64,000 nt of DNA from CAUSKK01 sp963533935 (GTDB lineage Bacteria > Pseudomonadota > Gammaproteobacteria > Cardiobacteriales > Cardiobacteriaceae), in contig CAUSQL010000006.1 in assembly GCA_963533935.1 (NCBI GenBank), positions 1 through 64,000 of the forward strand. The letters run 5' to 3'. Positions within the stretch are counted from its first letter, which is position 1. Each line of letters starts with the position of its first letter. The notes beneath the pieces were generated by a model that had not been told where the DNA came from, did not search any database, and saw only the letters and a list, made by a program, of their open reading frames with translations. A program made the position numbers and the translations under genes. Below, piece after piece: positions 60,028-64,000 of the stretch.

Positions 60028-60986
60028 TTAATGGCCTGGCCGATGCGGTTGCAGTCGCCCTGGCCGATGACGCACTTGCCGTTCATCCAGATGAACAGGG
60101 CCTTGCCCACCAGGTTCTGTTCCGGCACGTAGCCCCAGGCGCGGCTGTCCAGGCTGCCGTCCCGGTTATCGCCCATGGCAAAGTAATGGCCGGGGGGCAC
60201 GGTCATTTCCCGCGTGCCCTCTTGGCTTTCCCGCGGGTAGAACTGCAGCTGGTGGCGCCGCTCACCCAGCTGTTCTTCGCCGATGAGGGTTTCCGTCTTC
60301 TGCGGCTGGCGCGGGCTGGGGTGCAGCTCGGAAATCTTCTGCTCTTCACCGTTAATCCACAGACGGCCGTCCACCACCTTCAGCTGGTCGCCGGGCAGGC
60401 CGACGATGCGCTTGATGTAGTTCAATTTCGGGTCCTGGGGATATTTAAAGACCACCACGTCGCCGCGCTGCACCGGGGCGCCGGCGGTGATTTTCGTACC
60501 CAACACCGGCAGCTTGATGCCGTAGCTGAATTTGCTGGTCAGAATGAAATCGCCGTCGTAGAGGTTCGGCTCCATGGAGCCGGAAGGAATGCGGAAGGGC
60601 TCGAAGAGAAAGGAGCGAATGACCCAGATGATGAAGAGAATCCAGAAGGTGCCGCTGAAGAATTCAATGAAGCGCTCGTCGCGGAAGGCCGGCTTGCGCA
60701 GCCAGTGCATTTCCTCCTTGCCCAGGGGCTGGTTGGCGGCCAGCTTTTCCCGGGCGCTGAGCAGGGCGGCGGGCAGTTTCTCCGGCCGCCGGTCGCCGGC
60801 GACGGCGGCGAGCCGCTCCAGATAGCGTTGCCGGTCGGCGCTGGTTTCCCTATTCTGGCTAAAGGCGCGGGTTAGCCGCTTGCGCTCCTTCAGATAGCCG
60901 AAGCTGTCGTAGATGTAAAAGACCAGGCAGACCAGCACCGCCAGGGTGAGTATCAGCTCAAAATTTTCCATGAAAGTGTTTAGCAT
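60024..60986 (-). CDS. lepB: Signal peptidase I
   Basis: LepB removes signal peptides at the periplasmic face of the inner membrane. The 320 residues have two N-terminal membrane segments (about 7-27 and 110-130), the catalytic serine in FRIPSGSMEPNL, the lysine base in LNYIKRIVGLPGD and the box E motif GDNRDGSLDSRAWG. AGGA lies before the ATG; the internal ATG 60971 is less likely. lepA, the usual upstream partner, is absent. Confidence 0.96.
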   Translation of the reverse strand: MLNTFMENFELILTLAVLVCLVFYIYDSFGYLKERKRLTRAFSQNRETSADRQRYLERLAAVAGDRRPEKLPAALLSAREKLAANQPLGKEEMHWLRKPAFRDERFIEFFSGTFWILFIIWVIRSFLFEPFRIPSGSMEPNLYDGDFILTSKFSYGIKLPVLGTKITAGAPVQRGDVVVFKYPQDPKLNYIKRIVGLPGDQLKVVDGRLWINGEEQKISELHPSPRQPQKTETLIGEEQLGERRHQLQFYPRESQEGTREMTVPPGHYFAMGDNRDGSLDSRAWGYVPEQNLVGKALFIWMNGKCVIGQGDCNRIGQAIK

Positions 60987-61085
60987 CGTTATTCCTAGTT
61001 GGCCGCGGCGCGCCGCGGGCGTTGAAAAGAACGGCTATTTTCGCACGGCGCCGGGCTGCGAATGAATAGGCGGGGCCGGTAGATT

Positions 61086-61196
61086 ATTTACCGACGGACG
61101 GGCGCTTACTATGTATGTTTAATGATGCTTTTAAACATACAGGGGAGCGCCTGTCTGTTTGTAAAACAGTGAGCGCTTCCCCTGTTTGTATAGGAC
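61086..61196. repeat. Palindromic repeat cluster between lepB and the binding-protein gene
   Basis: A pair (TTTACCGACGGACGGGCGCTT, ACTATGTATGTTTAA, mirror AACATACAGGGGAGCGCCTGT) is followed by a third unit (TTGTAAAACAGTGAGCGCTT, CCCCTGTTTGTA). Confidence 0.87.
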
Positions 61197-61201
61197 TGGG
61201 C

Positions 61202-62167
61202 CTAACCGAATAAATCCGCCGTGGGCTCCTTGCCGCCGGTGATTTTCGGATTAAGGGCGTAGAGTTCGTGTAGGAACTTCAGCACGTCCTCGCTGATGTC
61301 CTTGGTGCGTAGATTGGTTAGGCCGGAATGGGGGAAGGCCAGCTCCAGGGCGGGCGCCGGTGCCGGCATGTACTGGCTGGCCAGTTCCGCCGCCCCCTTG
61401 CCGTTCTCCTTGACCCACTGCACTGCCGCGGTCAAATCCTTGTCCAGGGCGGCGACGAATTCCCCGTTCTGTTTCAGGAAGTCCTCGGACAGCAATAGCC
61501 CCGCCTGGGCCAGGCCGGACTTGGTGCCCAGCGCCGTGTCCAGGGCCTTATCAATGGCAAAGCTGCGTTCCACCGCCACGTTCAGCTTCTTGGCCTGGAG
61601 CAGCGCCGCGCTGGCCAGCGGCTCCGGCAGCAGGGCATAGTCCAGGTCTTTCTGCTTCAGGAACAGCAGCACCGCCTCCGGCGGCGTGGCGGTGTAGGTG
61701 ATTTGGCCGCCTAAATCGACGCCGGCCTTCTTCGCCAGTATCTGTAAAACCAAGTCCGGCATGTCGTTCTTAAAGGGCATGACCAGCTTTTTCCCCACCA
61801 GCTCCTTGACGGACTCAATCCGGCCGCCCTTGCTCAGCACCGCGAGCAGGCCGGTGGTCATGATGTTGTAGAGCAGCACCGGCTGGCCCTGGGCGCGCAG
61901 GTTCGCCGCCACGTAGGAGGGCACGATGCTGATTTCAATAGACTTACTAAGCAGACCGGCCCGCAGCTGGTCCGGCCCCTTCCAGCTCTGCACCCTGAAG
62001 GGGCGAATCTTCCGCGCCTCGCCCTGCTGGGCCGCCACCGCCAGCAGCACCGTGGGCGTTACCGGCGGCCCCCACAGGGTTAAATCGGCAGCGACAGCCG
62101 AAGGCAAGGCACTGGCGGCCAGGGTGGCACCGGTGAGCTGGAGGAATTGGCGACGGTTAATTTTCAT
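61202..62167 (-). CDS. Tat-exported ABC-type substrate-binding protein
   Basis: The 321 residues start with a Tat signal (NRRQFLQLTGATLAASALP) and form a periplasmic binding protein of the NMT1/SsuA/THI5-like class (KGPDQLRAGLLSKSIEISIV, ELVGKKLVMPFKNDMPD, ALLPEPLASAAL). Such proteins bind nitrate, sulfonates, or pyrimidine and other small solutes. No permease or ATPase is adjacent, so the ligand cannot be inferred. ATG 62167 has AGGAG upstream; the frame is open to 62371 only by chance. It is divergent from uup. Confidence 0.8.
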   Translation of the reverse strand: MKINRRQFLQLTGATLAASALPSAVAADLTLWGPPVTPTVLLAVAAQQGEARKIRPFRVQSWKGPDQLRAGLLSKSIEISIVPSYVAANLRAQGQPVLLYNIMTTGLLAVLSKGGRIESVKELVGKKLVMPFKNDMPDLVLQILAKKAGVDLGGQITYTATPPEAVLLFLKQKDLDYALLPEPLASAALLQAKKLNVAVERSFAIDKALDTALGTKSGLAQAGLLLSEDFLKQNGEFVAALDKDLTAAVQWVKENGKGAAELASQYMPAPAPALELAFPHSGLTNLRTKDISEDVLKFLHELYALNPKITGGKEPTADLFG

Positions 62168-62237
62168 GGTTACTCCTAGATTTACGGGAGCTTTCACCTT
62201 AGGCTGCGGCCTATGGAAAATCAAGGAAGCAAAGTTC

Positions 62238-64000
62238 ATGGCCCTATTACTTAGCGCACAAAATCTCTCGCTGGCCTTCGGCTGGCGCCCCCTGCTCGAC
62301 AACGTCTCCTTCGCCGTGGAAAGCGGCGAACGCATCGCCCTGCTCGGCCGCAACGGCGAAGGTAAATCCACGCTGCTGAAGGTGCTCAGCGGCGCGCAGC
62401 CGCCGGACGATGGCCTAATCGCCCCCTGCGCCGGTTTAAAAATCGCCTACCTTCCCCAGGACCCGCCGGCGGCGGACCAGCGCCCAGTGCGGGAGGTGGT
62501 GGCCGAAGGTCTGGCCCATCTCTTTAAGGCTCTCGCCGAGTACGAGGAATTGGCCGTCAGCCAGGCCAATCCGGAGCGGCTCCAGCAGCTGGAGCAGTTG
62601 CTGGGCGAAGAGGACGGCTGGCACTGCGCCGAGCGGCTGGCGAAGACCCTGCAACGCTTTAATTTGCCCGGCGACCGGCCCATGGCCGAACTGTCCGGCG
62701 GCTGGCGGCGGCGGGTGTGGCTGGCGCGGGCGCTAATCGCCAATCCCCAGCTGCTGCTGCTGGACGAGCCCACCAACCACCTAGACATCAGCGCCATTGT
62801 CTGGCTGGAAAAGCTGCTGCTGGACTTCCCCGGCGCGGTGATTTTCGTAACCCACGACCGGCGCTTCATGGAACAGCTGGCCACCCGCATCTGGCAGCTG
62901 GACCGGGGCCAACTGCTGGACGTGCGCGGCGATTACCGCCGCTTTCTCCGCACCCGGGAAGAACTGCTGCACAGCGAGGCCCTGGCCCGCGAGCGCTTCG
63001 ACAAGAAGCTGGCGGAAGAAGAAATCTGGATTCGCCAGGGCATTAAGGCGCGGCGCACGCGCAATGAGGGCCGGGTGCGCGCCCTCCAGCAATTGAGGCG
63101 GGAACGGGCGGCGCGGCTGGAGCAGCAGGGCAAGGCGCAGATTCAGCTGAGCGACGGCGACCGCAGCGGCCGCCAGGTGGTGGTGGCGGAAAATCTTTCC
63201 TTTAACCATGGGGACGGCCGGCCCCTGCTAAGTAATTTCAGCGACATCATCGAACGGGGCGAGAAAATCGGCCTGGTGGGCGCCAACGGCGTCGGCAAGA
63301 CCACCCTGCTGCGGCTGCTGCTGGGGGAACTGCAGGCCACGACCGGCCGGCTCAAGCTCGGCACCAATCTGCAAATCGCCTATTTCGACCAGCTGCGCGC
63401 CAGCCTGAACCGGGAGGAAACCCTGCGCCAGGCCATCAGCCAGGGGGCGGAAACCATCACCATCGGCGGTAAATCCAAGCACGTGGCCAGCTATCTCCAG
63501 GATTTCCTCTTCCCGCCGGAGCGCTGGAACACGCCGGTTAGCGCCCTGTCCGGTGGCGAGCGGGCGCGGCTGCTGCTGGCCCGCCTCTTTTCCCAGCCGG
63601 CCAATCTGCTGGTGCTGGACGAACCCACCAACGACCTGGACGTGGAAACCCTGGAATTGCTGGCGGAACTGCTGGCGGAGTACCAGGGCACCGTGCTCAT
63701 CGTCAGCCACGACCGGGCCTTCCTCGACGATGTGGTTACGCGGCTCTACGTCTTCAATCGGCGGCAGGAACGCATCGACCTGGTGGTGGGCGGCTTCAGC
63801 GATTGGCTGAATCAGGGCGGGGCGCTGGAACAGCTGGAACAAGCTCCCGAACAGACTCCGTCCGAACGGACTTCGACCGAACAGCCTTCGGCTGAGCCGC
63901 CTTCTCCCAAGGCCCCGCCCGAGAAGCGGAGCGGCAAGCTGTCCTACAAGTACCAGCGGGAACTGGAACTGCTGCCGGGGCAGATTGCGGTGCTGGAGGC
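62238..64000 (+). CDS. uup: ABC-F ATPase Uup, 3' end cut by window
   Basis: ABC-F proteins act on the ribosome; Uup also limits precise excision of transposons. At least 587 residues are visible with two ATPase domains (GRNGEGKST, LSGGWRRRVWLARAL, LLLLDEPTNHLD; GANGVGKTT, LSGGERARLLLARL, LVLDEPTNDLD). A linker (about 533-565) with three 15-bp units reads EQTPS, ERTST, EQPSA. Then the C-terminal coiled-coil begins (KLSYKYQRELELLPGQI), which identifies Uup. The start has AAGGA upstream. The frame stays open to the last base. Confidence 0.93.
   Translation, partial: MALLLSAQNLSLAFGWRPLLDNVSFAVESGERIALLGRNGEGKSTLLKVLSGAQPPDDGLIAPCAGLKIAYLPQDPPAADQRPVREVVAEGLAHLFKALAEYEELAVSQANPERLQQLEQLLGEEDGWHCAERLAKTLQRFNLPGDRPMAELSGGWRRRVWLARALIANPQLLLLDEPTNHLDISAIVWLEKLLLDFPGAVIFVTHDRRFMEQLATRIWQLDRGQLLDVRGDYRRFLRTREELLHSEALARERFDKKLAEEEIWIRQGIKARRTRNEGRVRALQQLRRERAARLEQQGKAQIQLSDGDRSGRQVVVAENLSFNHGDGRPLLSNFSDIIERGEKIGLVGANGVGKTTLLRLLLGELQATTGRLKLGTNLQIAYFDQLRASLNREETLRQAISQGAETITIGGKSKHVASYLQDFLFPPERWNTPVSALSGGERARLLLARLFSQPANLLVLDEPTNDLDVETLELLAELLAEYQGTVLIVSHDRAFLDDVVTRLYVFNRRQERIDLVVGGFSDWLNQGGALEQLEQAPEQTPSERTSTEQPSAEPPSPKAPPEKRSGKLSYKYQRELELLPGQIAVLE

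Overview
The window is chromosomal DNA of a gammaproteobacterium, about 60 percent GC by eye. Supporting markers are a hemC-hemD-hemX-hemY cluster, a CcmH with an attached CcmI-like domain, SohB, MepA, an NlpD-type LysM/M23 lipoprotein, PerM, Bcr/CflA and a 4.5S RNA gene directly before dnaX-ybaB. Two tandem-domain proteins like the neisserial adhesin complex protein, and a lipoprotein with a TbpB/NHBA-like barrel end, suggest a host-associated mucosal organism. Cardiobacteriales would fit, but this is a low-confidence guess. I found no transposase, integrase, phage gene or CRISPR array.

Layout. 1-2.1 kb: end of a MepB-like gene, a SnoaL-like gene, cytochrome b561, prmC. 2.6-7.8 kb: polA, sixA, rpsT, a phosphate transporter. 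7.8-13 kb: heme operon hemC-D-X-Y-perM (minus strand), divergent from argH. 14.7-20 kb: a Tat-exported copper storage protein, a wrecked DUF1176 gene, a cell-envelope operon (NlpD-like, Nudix, peptidoglycan-binding-like protein), infA. 20-30 kb: mepA and a membrane glycosyltransferase-like gene, rpe-trpE, a ZipA-like gene, an RDD protein, two lysozyme-inhibitor/adhesin-like proteins, a purine permease, nth. 30-43 kb: tRNA-Phe, rpmB-rpmG, an ABC exporter with sohB, two paralogous lipoproteins, ffs-dnaX-ybaB, ilvD, hemH, an efflux pump. 43-49 kb: cytochrome c maturation operon ccmC-D-E-F-G-H-A, with no ccmB. 49-57 kb: a TetR-controlled HlyD-RbbA-YhhJ exporter with its outer-membrane factor. 57-64 kb: surface lipoprotein, lepB-rnc-era, a Tat-exported binding protein, and uup, which runs off the end.

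The main unexplained structure is a dispersed repeat. Its unit is about 33 bp, roughly ACAnACAG, then GGGCGCTT or its complement AAGCGCCC, then CTGTnTGT, flanked by TTTA/TAAA. Units mostly occur as head-to-head pairs that form palindromes of about 75-80 bp. I count roughly 55-60 units at 26 loci. All nine convergent gene pairs carry it, but few divergent pairs do. It also enters coding sequence: three units in the ccmH linker, the N-terminal codons of hemD, and one unit inside hemH, all read in the same frame. This resembles Rickettsia palindromic elements in behaviour but not in sequence. A second surprise is that the last codons of era are present three times, differing only at silent positions, which looks like scars of successive allele replacement.
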